A DNA stretch of 64,000 nt. It comes from CAYXFD01 sp964464175 (GTDB lineage Bacteria; Cloacimonadota; Cloacimonadia; Cloacimonadales; JAJBBL01). The stretch's first letter is position 1. Each line of letters opens with the position of its first letter. The notes beneath the pieces are model-generated. The model was not told the origin of the DNA and searched no databases. It saw only the letters and a program-made list of their open reading frames with translations. The translations under genes were made by a program, and so were the position numbers. Location: the NCBI GenBank assembly GCA_964464175.1, contig CAYXFD010000012.1:1-64000 (forward strand). Reading direction: 5' to 3'. Below, piece by piece: positions 17,993 to 27,086 of the stretch.

Positions 17993-18448
17993 ATGTACCG
18001 GTTGTTAGCTGTTTCTCTCTTAGTAATTATCATCAGCATGAATAGCGGATGTAAAGCAGAAAATGGGGGGGGAGAGGTTTTGACCGAAGAGGAGTTAACG
18101 GCATTTGCTAAAGAACATAATGCCAGAAACTCTCTTGATTATGAGGGGCTTTACCGGGGTATTCTGCCTTCTGCTTCCGGAGAAGGGATCGAAACTGAGA
18201 TTTATCTTACCTATGATGGATCTTACGTGCTCAGAAGATCGTATTTGGGTAAAGCTGATTCTTTCTTTGAACAGAGCGGTAAGTATCTCTGGAACGATAG
18301 GGGGAATACGATCACCCTAAAAGAAATTGACCCGCCGAACAGTTACTTTGTTGCTGAGAATTATATCATCCATCTTGATATGGCAGGTGAAAGAATAACC
18401 GGAGATTTAGCAGAAAAATATATCCTGCATAAGATCTTTGAAGAATAG
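17993..18448 (+). CDS. NlpE-like lipoprotein
   Basis: A 151-residue lipoprotein: the signal peptide ends in the lipobox-like NSGC (Cys20), and the rest is a single NlpE N-terminal beta-barrel domain (about 50-148; YRGILPSASGEGIETEIYL, then DGSYVLRRSYLG). NlpE-family proteins are outer-membrane lipoproteins involved in copper tolerance and surface sensing. In classical NlpE a Cys-x-x-Cys lies at the LPCADC position; here it is LPSASG, so that redox pair is missing. The ATG at 17993 is chosen because GGAGAG precedes it; the frame extends to 17897 without a signal peptide. Confidence 0.72.
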   Translation: MYRLLAVSLLVIIISMNSGCKAENGGGEVLTEEELTAFAKEHNARNSLDYEGLYRGILPSASGEGIETEIYLTYDGSYVLRRSYLGKADSFFEQSGKYLWNDRGNTITLKEIDPPNSYFVAENYIIHLDMAGERITGDLAEKYILHKIFEE

Positions 18449-18466
18449 AACGAACAGCGCTGATTA

Positions 18467-18495
18467 TTCAGGGATTGTTTTACTAAATCTCTGAA
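18467..18495. terminator. hairpin between convergent genes
   Basis: A 10-bp stem with one G-T pair (TTCAGGGATT / AATCTCTGAA) and a 9-base loop lies between the convergent NlpE-like and CapA-like genes. There is no T-run, so it is a likely but weak shared terminator. Confidence 0.5.
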
Positions 18496-18506
18496 GGATC
18501 AGGCGA

Positions 18507-21500
18507 TTATTTCAACAAGAGGCATTTCTTCATACTGACCGGCTGGTTATCCAGAAGAAGCCGGTAGAGGTAGATACCGCTGGCTGCCTCTCTTTCCGAA
18601 TCATTCTTGCCATCCCAGGTTATGGTTTTTCTCTCTCCGGTATTGACATATTCGTTGAAAAGGTGCCTGACCTTTTGTCCCTTAATATTATATATAATCA
18701 GATCGGCTTTACCAGGTCTGTTTACCGAAAAAGAGAAGTGGGTCTCAGCATTAAAGGGATTGGGATAATTATTATACAGATAGGCTTTGGTAACTCCCGG
18801 AAGGGAATCAGGATTAGAGAAGAGATCGGGATCCTGATAGTTATTATAGTTTCTTTCTCTGTAAGTTAGTATCGCTGTATCTACCGGTTCGGATGTCATT
18901 AACTGCACAAAATAGAAATCATTGGGATTTATGATCTCAATACCCGGTTCAAAGCTCTCCCAGTCTGTCCATTCAATCAGTCCTACATTATCGAACCATG
19001 TTTGTCCGATACCCAATGAAGGACCGCTGCTTAGCAGCAAGACATCAAAGTAATTGGCATTGGTCGGTACGGTCAGTTCCTTGTGAAAAAAAGTCCAGTC
19101 ATTCGTTTGAGAAAGTGGCAGAGTGAGGGTTTCACTCCCTAAGGCGTAAGAAGATGTGCGGTTAGAATAATAACGGATCTCAATGTTAGCATCCGAGGCA
19201 TTGAGAGTTTTGAGGTGACCGTAGAGAGTATAGTCGGTCTGTTCATATTTCTTTATCCGCAAGTTCAGACGAGTTGTCAGAGATCCGGCATTTGTATCCC
19301 GGATCTGTCTCAGGGATCTTTCTCCCTGATAACTGACTTCATTATCGTAGGAACTATCTGAGTGGGAAGTATTCCAGAGAGTACACCCTTCATCTTCAAA
19401 ATTACCAAACCAGATCAACTCTCTTCCCAGACGGTAATGATAATCTGCCGAAGGTTCAATATAGCGTAAGGAAGAGATCGAGCCGTTCTTACGGAGTACT
19501 AAAGGCTGAGAATGATTGAGAGAAGCGACTTGATCGAAATGCAAAGTCTCTTGATAGTCAGTCTCATTATAGACCATGGTCAGTGTATCCAGAATGACAT
19601 GAGCCCTAACTGCTTCTCTGTCGATGTGAAGATAGGTGTCAAGATCCTTGGAACGACGTGCCAGATAATCAAGGATATGCAAACCGAGTTCGCCTGTTGC
19701 CGGTTGCGGGATATAGCCGTCGATAAAAACCGGTGTTACAGAGTAAGAGATAAAACCTGTTTTGTCAGCTTCGGTATTCAGGATCATCGTGGGCATTGTT
19801 TCCGGATAATCGAGATCAAAGATAAAGTTTCCCAGGGAATGAGCGATCAATTTACCTTTATAGACTTCCAAGCCCTGAATTATGTGGGGATGATGATTAA
19901 TGACCAGATCAGCACCGGAATCGATCATAAAATGCCTGATCTCCCTGTCCCACATTTTCGGAATATCGATCCGATCAAAGTATTCTTCTCCTGCATATAA
20001 TATACCATCGCGGAGATAATCATAATCATGGGAAAGTGGACCCAATGAATATTCGCTGCCGGAATGGAGGAGAAGAACGACCAGGTCAGATACATCTCTG
20101 ACAGATTGTATCTGTTTTCTGACATAGTAAGGAGTCATAAACGCAAAACCGGGTTTATTGAATCCTGCCTGTAAATAGGGTTGGAAGTTATTATAATGTC
20201 CGTTGCGGTCACTCGAAGCGAGAAAAGTTGCGTTAACTCCTTTCCGGTTAACAAAAACCGGCAGATATGCTTCATAAGAATCGGCTCCCGCTCCAAGATG
20301 AAGAATATTTTCAGTCTCCAGAACCTGCTGGGTTTCTTGTAATCCGGGAAGCATATAATCCAGAATATGATTATTAGCTAAGGTTGCTACATCTACTCCG
20401 GCATAAGTTAGTCCGGCGACATTATTCGGGTGTCCCTTAAAACAGATAGTTTTTGTCGGATGGCTGGTATTGGAGGTTGTCAGGGGAGATTCCAGATTAA
20501 TAACAGTTACATCGGCAGCATCGCCAAGCAGATGAAGAGTAGGTTCAAAGATTGCCTCTACTCCCTGGGTGGGGATGATACCGCCTCCCTGTTCGTAGCG
20601 GCGGGCTAACATAATATCACCGACAAAGTTGATTTTCAGGGGTAAAGCAGAATCCCCTTCTGTGATCTCGATCTCAGTGGAAGCAAAACCCCATCTTTCT
20701 GCCGGATTGACAACCGCCAGAAACACAGTGTATGGATAATCGGCAGTTACTTCGAAAGTATGATAGGGATTTTGTTCATTACTACCGGAACCGTCACCGA
20801 ATTGCCAGTAAAAATCATGTTCATCGTAGTCAGGATCATAAACATAAGCAGTGAACTGCACTTCAGCTTGCAGGGTATTATGTGCTCTCCTGGTTACTCT
20901 ACTCACCCTATGGAATATCTCTACCTGAGGTTGAAAAGGTAAAGCCTCTGTGATGTCAAGTATCAGGTCAAAATGGATAGTTCCCGGATTAGAGAGATTA
21001 TCATTGTCATTAACAAAAACTATACTCGTAATGACCGGTTCATATTCGAACCAGGCCATCCAATCATCGCCAACCGGGAGTTGGTAGGTATTCCAGGAGT
21101 TAGTAGGAAAAACACCCTGGTAAACATGAAACCATTCTTCAATATCAAGCATAGTAGTTCCGGCAAAAGAATAGAAGAGAACATTTTCTCCGTCCATCAA
21201 GCCAAACCCCTGATATCTTCCCACAGATTGGACATAGGCAGCTATCTGCCAGACTGATGTAGTATCTACCGGTAATGGGTCGATCTCCAGCACCTTCCAG
21301 GTATTTCCGTACAATTTCAGGGAATAATCGGAGTCCTGATAGGTATTTACCGGGTCAAGAGTCCAGGCTTCAGAATCAATGTCTTCCTCGGGATAAGAAA
21401 TCAAATCAATAGTTCCCGAATTGAAATCTTCTATTGTTTGTTGAGCCTCGATTATAGTAGTAATAAAGAGGCAGCAACTTATTATTAGTATGATCAGAGA

Positions 21501-21509
21501 TATTTTCAT
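18507..21509 (-). CDS. secreted CapA-family phosphoesterase with PKD and sorting domains
   Basis: A 1000-residue secreted protein with signal peptide (about 1-22). Order: a carbohydrate-binding-like beta domain (about 25-190), a PKD domain (about 205-290, FYWQFGDGSGSNEQNPYHTF), a CapA/PGA_cap metallophosphatase-like domain (about 297-600: INFVGDIMLARR, TVINLESPL, LANNHILDYM, NHHPHIIQG, AHSLGNFIFD), a second beta domain (about 690-850) and a type-A/FlgD-like sorting domain (about 915-1000). CapA proteins act in poly-glutamate capsule synthesis, but many homologs are of unknown function. GGAGGATAA precedes the ATG. It lies downstream of a second giant secreted protein. Confidence 0.9.
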   Translation of the reverse strand: MKISLIILIISCCLFITTIIEAQQTIEDFNSGTIDLISYPEEDIDSEAWTLDPVNTYQDSDYSLKLYGNTWKVLEIDPLPVDTTSVWQIAAYVQSVGRYQGFGLMDGENVLFYSFAGTTMLDIEEWFHVYQGVFPTNSWNTYQLPVGDDWMAWFEYEPVITSIVFVNDNDNLSNPGTIHFDLILDITEALPFQPQVEIFHRVSRVTRRAHNTLQAEVQFTAYVYDPDYDEHDFYWQFGDGSGSNEQNPYHTFEVTADYPYTVFLAVVNPAERWGFASTEIEITEGDSALPLKINFVGDIMLARRYEQGGGIIPTQGVEAIFEPTLHLLGDAADVTVINLESPLTTSNTSHPTKTICFKGHPNNVAGLTYAGVDVATLANNHILDYMLPGLQETQQVLETENILHLGAGADSYEAYLPVFVNRKGVNATFLASSDRNGHYNNFQPYLQAGFNKPGFAFMTPYYVRKQIQSVRDVSDLVVLLLHSGSEYSLGPLSHDYDYLRDGILYAGEEYFDRIDIPKMWDREIRHFMIDSGADLVINHHPHIIQGLEVYKGKLIAHSLGNFIFDLDYPETMPTMILNTEADKTGFISYSVTPVFIDGYIPQPATGELGLHILDYLARRSKDLDTYLHIDREAVRAHVILDTLTMVYNETDYQETLHFDQVASLNHSQPLVLRKNGSISSLRYIEPSADYHYRLGRELIWFGNFEDEGCTLWNTSHSDSSYDNEVSYQGERSLRQIRDTNAGSLTTRLNLRIKKYEQTDYTLYGHLKTLNASDANIEIRYYSNRTSSYALGSETLTLPLSQTNDWTFFHKELTVPTNANYFDVLLLSSGPSLGIGQTWFDNVGLIEWTDWESFEPGIEIINPNDFYFVQLMTSEPVDTAILTYRERNYNNYQDPDLFSNPDSLPGVTKAYLYNNYPNPFNAETHFSFSVNRPGKADLIIYNIKGQKVRHLFNEYVNTGERKTITWDGKNDSEREAASGIYLYRLLLDNQPVSMKKCLLLK

Positions 21510-21608
21510 TTATCCTCCTGTCTGCTCAGTCAAAACCGGAAACGAGTTTTCATTGTACCGGAAAAATGACGGTATTAGGTTTCCCGGCTGCCGGTCTTGC
21601 TGTTCATC

Positions 21609-24600
21609 TTACTTTAACAAAGTCATTTTTCTGACCGCAGTATAATCTTCTGACTGCATGCGGTAAAAATACAATCCACTGCCCACTGCTTTATTATTGT
21701 CATCCTTTCCGTCCCAAATGACCGAATGGTTACCGGCAGGGAATTGTTGATCAGCAATACTTTTGATCCGCTGCCCCCGGATGTTGAAAATGTCTATCTT
21801 TACTCTCCCTTCTCCAGCGAGAGAAAAACTGATCGTCGTATCAGGATTGAAGGGGTTAGGACGGTTTCTGTGTAAAAGAGTTAGGATAGGAATTATTGCT
21901 TCTTCAGAGATTTCTGTTACTTTTATTTCGACTGTATTCGAGGGGAGGGATTCACCCTCATCATAGAGAGCTGTTATATAGTAGGAATAGCTTGAGCCGA
22001 CAGCTGCATCTTCGTGCAGGAATTCCGTGTGGAGAAACGGTTCCGGATTAATTAAGGTCTCGTCAATATAGATATTGTATCCGAGAAAAGACCATCCTGA
22101 GTTTGCGAAAAACGGCTCAGGATAAGAGTTTCTTCTTTCAGTAACTCTACGGGTGGAAAAAGCAGTTCCGGTTCGGGTCTGTAAAGCCCGGTTTTTCTTA
22201 TTGATATCAAGAGTGTTTGTTGTTTTTCTGTTTCCAGTGATGCCTAAAGGTGGTTCCCAAGTCAGAGTGACTCCCTCTTCCGTCAAGGCTGCTGCCAGTT
22301 CCCGGGGCGGGTTTAAGTAATCGAGCGTGAATGTTTCAATATTAGAACTCTGGATCATGTAATTTTCGGTATCGGTGATCCTTATCTTTCCTGAAGGAGT
22401 ACCAAATTCAGGGATTTCCCAGAGATAAGGAGCAGCACCGGTTGGAATACCCTCTTCGATCTCAAGCCAGGAGATACCGTTATCATAAGAAAAGGCTATG
22501 GAAATGGAATCTACGTTTACAGCTTCCCAATCGATCATCTGAATGGTACCTGGATACCAAACTTCACCTCCTGTGGGAGAAGTTAAAAGCAGCTGCTTAT
22601 TGCTTATGGTAAATGGTTCGCTATTAATTCCGAAGGAATTGTGGTTAACGACACTCTTCACCTTGACCAGACATTCGGCAGAAAGAGTGTCGGGAATCAA
22701 CCATTCATAGAAACCGGAAGCTGCCGGATAGGGGATATCTCTGACCGGAGTCCAGTTCTCACCGTTATCAGCAGAATAATCTATCAAAACAGAAGTTACC
22801 TCATCAGCAGCTATCCACTCAATTTCCCTGATCGTTCCGACAAGAAGGTTTTCTCCCCCGGTAGGAAACAAGAGAGTGATTCGGTTGTTAATGCTGAAAA
22901 TAGCGGATTCGTCATAGATGTCATTGTTATAATAATCTTCCAGACGCAGGACCACTCTGTCTGAATCAAGATTTGGGATGAGCCAGTTATACTGCACCTG
23001 ATAAAGCGAGGAAGCAATAGTTAACCAGTTCTCACCATCGTCCGGACTGTACTTCAAACGGAAACGATCAGCGTTGATAGCCTGGAATTCTATCAACAGA
23101 TTCTCACCTCCGTACAACACCATGCTGTCCGGAGAGTTGAGCAGAGCTAATTTTACCAGAGAAAAGGGTTCGGCAGAAACATCTTGTACCAGGTTGTTGC
23201 TGCTGTCCTGAATCTTTATCCGGGCTGTTGCCGTGGGGAACTCCGGGATAATCCAGTGATAGGAACCTGAGTTTGCCGGGATTTCTGATACTACTTCCTG
23301 CCAGGTGTAACCATTGTCAGAGCTAAAATAGATATCTGCAGCAATTACTTCGCTACTGTTCCAAAGGATCTCGTAACTGCTTCCGGTCTGTAAACGGAGA
23401 TTACTCTCGGAAGGGGCAAGGATGGTTATTTCCGGAACCTCGCCGGTAGTTAAGGTGAAATTGTTTTCACTTTCCATAATAACTTCCTCTCCAGCGAGCA
23501 GAAAAATAGCTCTAACTCTGTATTCTGCTGAGGGAAAAGAGGGTAAAGTCCAGTTATAGGAAGATTCGCTACTATCTACGGTAGTGATATCGTTCCAGTT
23601 GCTGCCGTTATCGGAGGTGTACTGCAGAAGAAAAGCAATATTCTCTCCCTTGAAATACCAGCGGATCAATCTTTCCGTCTCTGTCTGCCAGATTTCTCCG
23701 CCGTTCGGGGAGAGTAAACTGTACTGATAGGAACTGAGGGCTATACTATGTTGATATCCGGCAGCAACAGCAGAATAATGGTGACCTTCCGGTACGTCAC
23801 ATTGTCCGGAATTGTTCGAACCCCAGGCACTGAGCGAGCCGTCCAATCTGAGGGCTATACTGTGTTCTCTGCCGGCAGAGATGGCTGAAAAACTCTCACC
23901 GACAGGAACATTGCACTGTCCTGAAGTATTTCTACCCCAGGCAGTGACCGAACCGTCATTTTTTAAGGTTAAATTATGGTAATTATTAGCTGATATGGAG
24001 ACATAACTGTCTCCCGGAGGAGTATCTGTCTGTCCGTAGTTATTTCTGCCCCATGCTGTCAAAGTGCCGTCATTTCTAAGAGCAAGGGTATGAGTTGCTC
24101 CCCCTGCGACTGCAACAAAGCTATCATCGTCAGGTACAATACTCTGTCCATAATGGGGAAAGCTTCCCGAATTACTCATACCAGCTCCCCAGGCACTTAT
24201 TGTGCCGTCTTCTCTTAAGGCAATGCTATGAAAACTGCCGCAGGCAATAGCGGTAAAATCATTGCCGCCAGGGACATTTGTCTGACCGTAATTATTACGT
24301 CCCCAAGCGATCAAGGTTCCGTCAGAGCGTAGAGCTAAACTATGAAAATCACCTGCTGCGACCGCTATATAATCGTCACCGGCAGGAATAATACTCTGAC
24401 CGTAATGCGGAAAAGTACCTGTATTCTCTGTGCCGGCACCCCAAACTGTAAGGGTTCCGTCCACTCTTAAGGCAAGGGCATGATAATCCCCGGTAGCGAC
24501 TGTGAGATAATCATTCCCAACAGGAATCTCATCCAGATTGTGGAGAGTAGTTCCCCAGATAGAGAGAGAACCAGGTTCCGGGCTTTCTGAGATATTGCGG

Positions 24601-24716
24601 ATTCTTGCAGGGTTTTCCAGACTGACAGCTGCTAAGAGTTCGTTGTGTTGCAAAGGTGAGTAGATAATCAGGAAAATTACTAAGGCGAAAAGTAAAGGAA
24701 ACCTGGCGTTTATCAT
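21609..24716 (-). CDS. secreted RCC1-type beta-propeller protein with Ig-like repeats and sorting domain
   Basis: A 1035-residue secreted protein. After a signal peptide (about 1-30) there are seven RCC1-like repeats of about 40 residues (about 45-335; each has HSLALRxDGTL and AWGRNNYGQ-type blocks), enough for a seven-bladed propeller. Five Ig/Ser-Thr-rich-type repeats follow (about 335-790; PNGGE...W, then Y-x-x-DNG-x-x-W), then a fibronectin-like domain (about 795-930) with a low-complexity insert, and a type-A sorting domain ending in KMTLLK. RCC1 repeats usually bind proteins; here an adhesive surface role is inferred. AAGGAGG lies before the ATG. Confidence 0.88.
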   Translation of the reverse strand: MINARFPLLFALVIFLIIYSPLQHNELLAAVSLENPARIRNISESPEPGSLSIWGTTLHNLDEIPVGNDYLTVATGDYHALALRVDGTLTVWGAGTENTGTFPHYGQSIIPAGDDYIAVAAGDFHSLALRSDGTLIAWGRNNYGQTNVPGGNDFTAIACGSFHSIALREDGTISAWGAGMSNSGSFPHYGQSIVPDDDSFVAVAGGATHTLALRNDGTLTAWGRNNYGQTDTPPGDSYVSISANNYHNLTLKNDGSVTAWGRNTSGQCNVPVGESFSAISAGREHSIALRLDGSLSAWGSNNSGQCDVPEGHHYSAVAAGYQHSIALSSYQYSLLSPNGGEIWQTETERLIRWYFKGENIAFLLQYTSDNGSNWNDITTVDSSESSYNWTLPSFPSAEYRVRAIFLLAGEEVIMESENNFTLTTGEVPEITILAPSESNLRLQTGSSYEILWNSSEVIAADIYFSSDNGYTWQEVVSEIPANSGSYHWIIPEFPTATARIKIQDSSNNLVQDVSAEPFSLVKLALLNSPDSMVLYGGENLLIEFQAINADRFRLKYSPDDGENWLTIASSLYQVQYNWLIPNLDSDRVVLRLEDYYNNDIYDESAIFSINNRITLLFPTGGENLLVGTIREIEWIAADEVTSVLIDYSADNGENWTPVRDIPYPAASGFYEWLIPDTLSAECLVKVKSVVNHNSFGINSEPFTISNKQLLLTSPTGGEVWYPGTIQMIDWEAVNVDSISIAFSYDNGISWLEIEEGIPTGAAPYLWEIPEFGTPSGKIRITDTENYMIQSSNIETFTLDYLNPPRELAAALTEEGVTLTWEPPLGITGNRKTTNTLDINKKNRALQTRTGTAFSTRRVTERRNSYPEPFFANSGWSFLGYNIYIDETLINPEPFLHTEFLHEDAAVGSSYSYYITALYDEGESLPSNTVEIKVTEISEEAIIPILTLLHRNRPNPFNPDTTISFSLAGEGRVKIDIFNIRGQRIKSIADQQFPAGNHSVIWDGKDDNNKAVGSGLYFYRMQSEDYTAVRKMTLLK

Positions 24717-25086
24717 TCTGCCTCCTTGAAATCGGTCAGTTTGCCGATCAGAGAAACCAAATTACTTCGATTTAGTTATCTGCTTTGGTTCTGGTTAATA
24801 TAGCAGATGTTTTAATAGTTTCAAAGATGACTCAGGGATAAATATGTCAATAAAATTCTGATAGTACTTAGATCTTGAAGCTGAAATCTTTTTTATCCGG
24901 AGGTTGCTATTCTCTCTGCTCTACGGGAATGAGAAAACAGATAAGATAAGAAGCTGATCTTACAACGTCTTTATTGCTTTTTGCTAACATTAGTATCGTA
25001 CCGGAACATAATCAGAACAGGAAGTCTTATATTCTATTGACAAATAAGCTGAGGACTCGAATTTGACAAAAAAGTTAAGGATAAAG
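24717..25086. other. divergent intergenic region
   Basis: This gap separates the minus-strand propeller gene from der. It contains two small inverted repeats (ATCGG/CCGAT at 24731-24748 and ATCTGC/GCAGAT at 24778-24808) that could lie in the 5' leader of the propeller gene. A TTGACA box is at 25037-25042, but no matching -10 box is clear. No gene is visible. Confidence 0.5.
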
Positions 25087-26418
25087 ATGAGAAAGGGAAT
25101 TGTTGCTATTGTTGGCAGGCCGAATGTCGGTAAATCGACACTCTTTAACCGCTTATGCCGAAAAAGGAGTGCTATTGTTGACTCCATGGAAGGGATTACC
25201 CGGGACAGGAAATATGAGCTTGTGGAATGGACTACCCATGCATTTTATCTGGTTGATACCGGAGGAATAGTATTCGATACGGCAGATGATATTACTAAGG
25301 CAGTAAGATTTCAGGCTGAATTAGCTATTAACGAAGCTGATCTTATTTTATTTTTAGTTGATGCCAAAGTAGATGTAACCGGGCTGGATTTGGAGATCGG
25401 CAGATTATTAGCTCCTCATCACGACAAGGTACTTCTTGTAGTTAATAAGGCTGATACCCTAGAAGAGGAACATGATGTTTACGGTTATATGAAGCTTGGA
25501 TTTGGTGCTCCTCAGATTATTTCAGCGACTCACGGCAGACATATCGGAGATTTGTTAGACAGCATTTGTGAGAGAATTGAACATGTAGAATATGATGACA
25601 AGGAAGAGGATGAGATCAGAGTTGCTATAGTTGGGAAACCTAATGTCGGCAAGTCTTCGTTTCTCAACAGACTGGTCGGAGAAGATACGGCTATCGTAAA
25701 TGATCTGCCGGGAACAACCAGAGACTCGATAGATTCCAAGTTGAAATATCATGCTCGTAACCTTCGCTTAATTGATACGGCAGGACTGAGACGAAAGAGG
25801 AGTGTCCGCTACGGGGTTGAATATTTTAGCGTTATGAGAACAATAGAGAGCGTAAACCGTAGTGATGTTGTAGTTCTAATGATAGCAGCAGATGACGGAG
25901 TAACAGAACAGGATCAGAAGATAGCTTCCTATGCCGCAAGAAACTTCAAAAGTATAATAATTGTCGTGAATAAATGGGACTTGATAGAGAAAGATAACAG
26001 CACGATGGGGAAATTTATCAGAGATATCAGAGAGGAACTCTCTTTTATTGATTATGCCCCGATAGTTTTTGTTTCGGCATTGACTAATCTTCGTTTGCGC
26101 AAGATATTAGACCTGATTCTGCAAGTCGATTTGGAGAGTAAGAAAAGGGTACCTACCTCAGAATTGAATGATTTTCTGGAAGGTGTTATGGCGAAATTTC
26201 CACCATCTCATTCCAGTGGTAAACATACAAAGATATACTATTGCACTCAGCAGAGAGTACAGCCTCCCGTGTTTATCTTCTTCTGCAATAATGCTAAATG
26301 GATAACCGTCAGCTACCGCAGATATCTGCATAATCAGTTACGGGAACGTTTCAAATTCAACGGAGTTACCATCAAAACGATCTTTCGCAGCAAGGAGAGA
26401 GAAAAAAATGGTAAGTGA
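25087..26418 (+). CDS. der: ribosome-assembly GTPase Der (EngA)
   Basis: Double-GTPase needed for 50S ribosomal subunit maturation. The 443 residues contain two G domains: the first with GRPNVGKST near residue 10, the second with GKPNVGKSS near residue 183, each followed by its TRD and DTAGL/DTGG motifs and NKxD (NKAD and NKWD). A KH-like C-terminal domain (about 355-440) follows, as in all Der proteins. I prefer the ATG at 25087 (AAGG 6 bases upstream) over the TTG at 25063, because it gives the normal N-terminus. The end overlaps plsY by 11 bases. Confidence 0.95.
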   Translation: MRKGIVAIVGRPNVGKSTLFNRLCRKRSAIVDSMEGITRDRKYELVEWTTHAFYLVDTGGIVFDTADDITKAVRFQAELAINEADLILFLVDAKVDVTGLDLEIGRLLAPHHDKVLLVVNKADTLEEEHDVYGYMKLGFGAPQIISATHGRHIGDLLDSICERIEHVEYDDKEEDEIRVAIVGKPNVGKSSFLNRLVGEDTAIVNDLPGTTRDSIDSKLKYHARNLRLIDTAGLRRKRSVRYGVEYFSVMRTIESVNRSDVVVLMIAADDGVTEQDQKIASYAARNFKSIIIVVNKWDLIEKDNSTMGKFIRDIREELSFIDYAPIVFVSALTNLRLRKILDLILQVDLESKKRVPTSELNDFLEGVMAKFPPSHSSGKHTKIYYCTQQRVQPPVFIFFCNNAKWITVSYRRYLHNQLRERFKFNGVTIKTIFRSKEREKNGK

Positions 26419-27034
26419 AGTTGTACTGATTATCCTTTTTTCCTATCTCTTAGGAAGTATTCCCTTTGGCTATATACTGGGGAAGTTTATTAAGAAAATC
26501 GATATCAGAAAACACGGCAGCGGAAATGTCGGAGCAACGAATGCTTTGCGGGTCCTGGGCTGGAAAATAGGTCTTGTCGCTCTGCTTCTTGATATGGCGA
26601 AGGGATTTTTAGCAGTTTCTGTTGCTGCCTTTTTTGTTCCCGGTAATAACTTTTTATTGATAGCAGCTGGATTCACTGCTATTACCGGGCATATTTTTAC
26701 CGTATTTCTTCGCTTCCGGGGCGGAAAAGGGGTAGCCACTTCTGCCGGTGTTTTTGCTGCCCTGATACCGATACCATTTGTCATTGCTTTAGCCTTCTTT
26801 ACCATAGTCACAGCCTTAACCAAATATGTCTCACTTGGTTCCATTAGCGCAGCTGTGATTTTGGTTGCAGTGCAAACATTTTTCTCTTTCTATCAGAAAC
26901 CGCCAGAGTTAGAGTTCCTGATAATGGCAGTGATCGTAGCCCTGTTTATCATAATAAAACACAAAACTAATATCAAACGACTGCTCAACGGAACGGAGAA
27001 TAAAATTAGTTTTCAGACTAAGAAGCCGTTATGA
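26408..27034 (+). CDS. plsY: acyl-phosphate glycerol-3-phosphate acyltransferase
   Basis: Membrane enzyme that transfers the acyl group from acyl-phosphate to glycerol-3-phosphate, the first step of phospholipid synthesis. The 208 residues form several transmembrane helices with the three family motifs: GSIPFGYILGK near the N-terminus, GSGNVGATNALR (about 38-49) and GHIFTVFLRFRGGKGVAT (about 96-113). Length is normal. It overlaps der by 11 bases, an arrangement also common in other bacteria. Confidence 0.95.
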   Translation: MVSEVVLIILFSYLLGSIPFGYILGKFIKKIDIRKHGSGNVGATNALRVLGWKIGLVALLLDMAKGFLAVSVAAFFVPGNNFLLIAAGFTAITGHIFTVFLRFRGGKGVATSAGVFAALIPIPFVIALAFFTIVTALTKYVSLGSISAAVILVAVQTFFSFYQKPPELEFLIMAVIVALFIIIKHKTNIKRLLNGTENKISFQTKKPL

Positions 27035-27086
27035 ACATAAAAAGCGTTCATATAACTAAAAACAATTAAACAAAGGAGTCAATTCC

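Noticed and set aside
23700..24600. Tandem DNA repeat or CRISPR-like array in the RCC1 region
   Set aside because: The repeats exist at protein level (seven propeller blades); the DNA copies differ too much and have no constant spacers.
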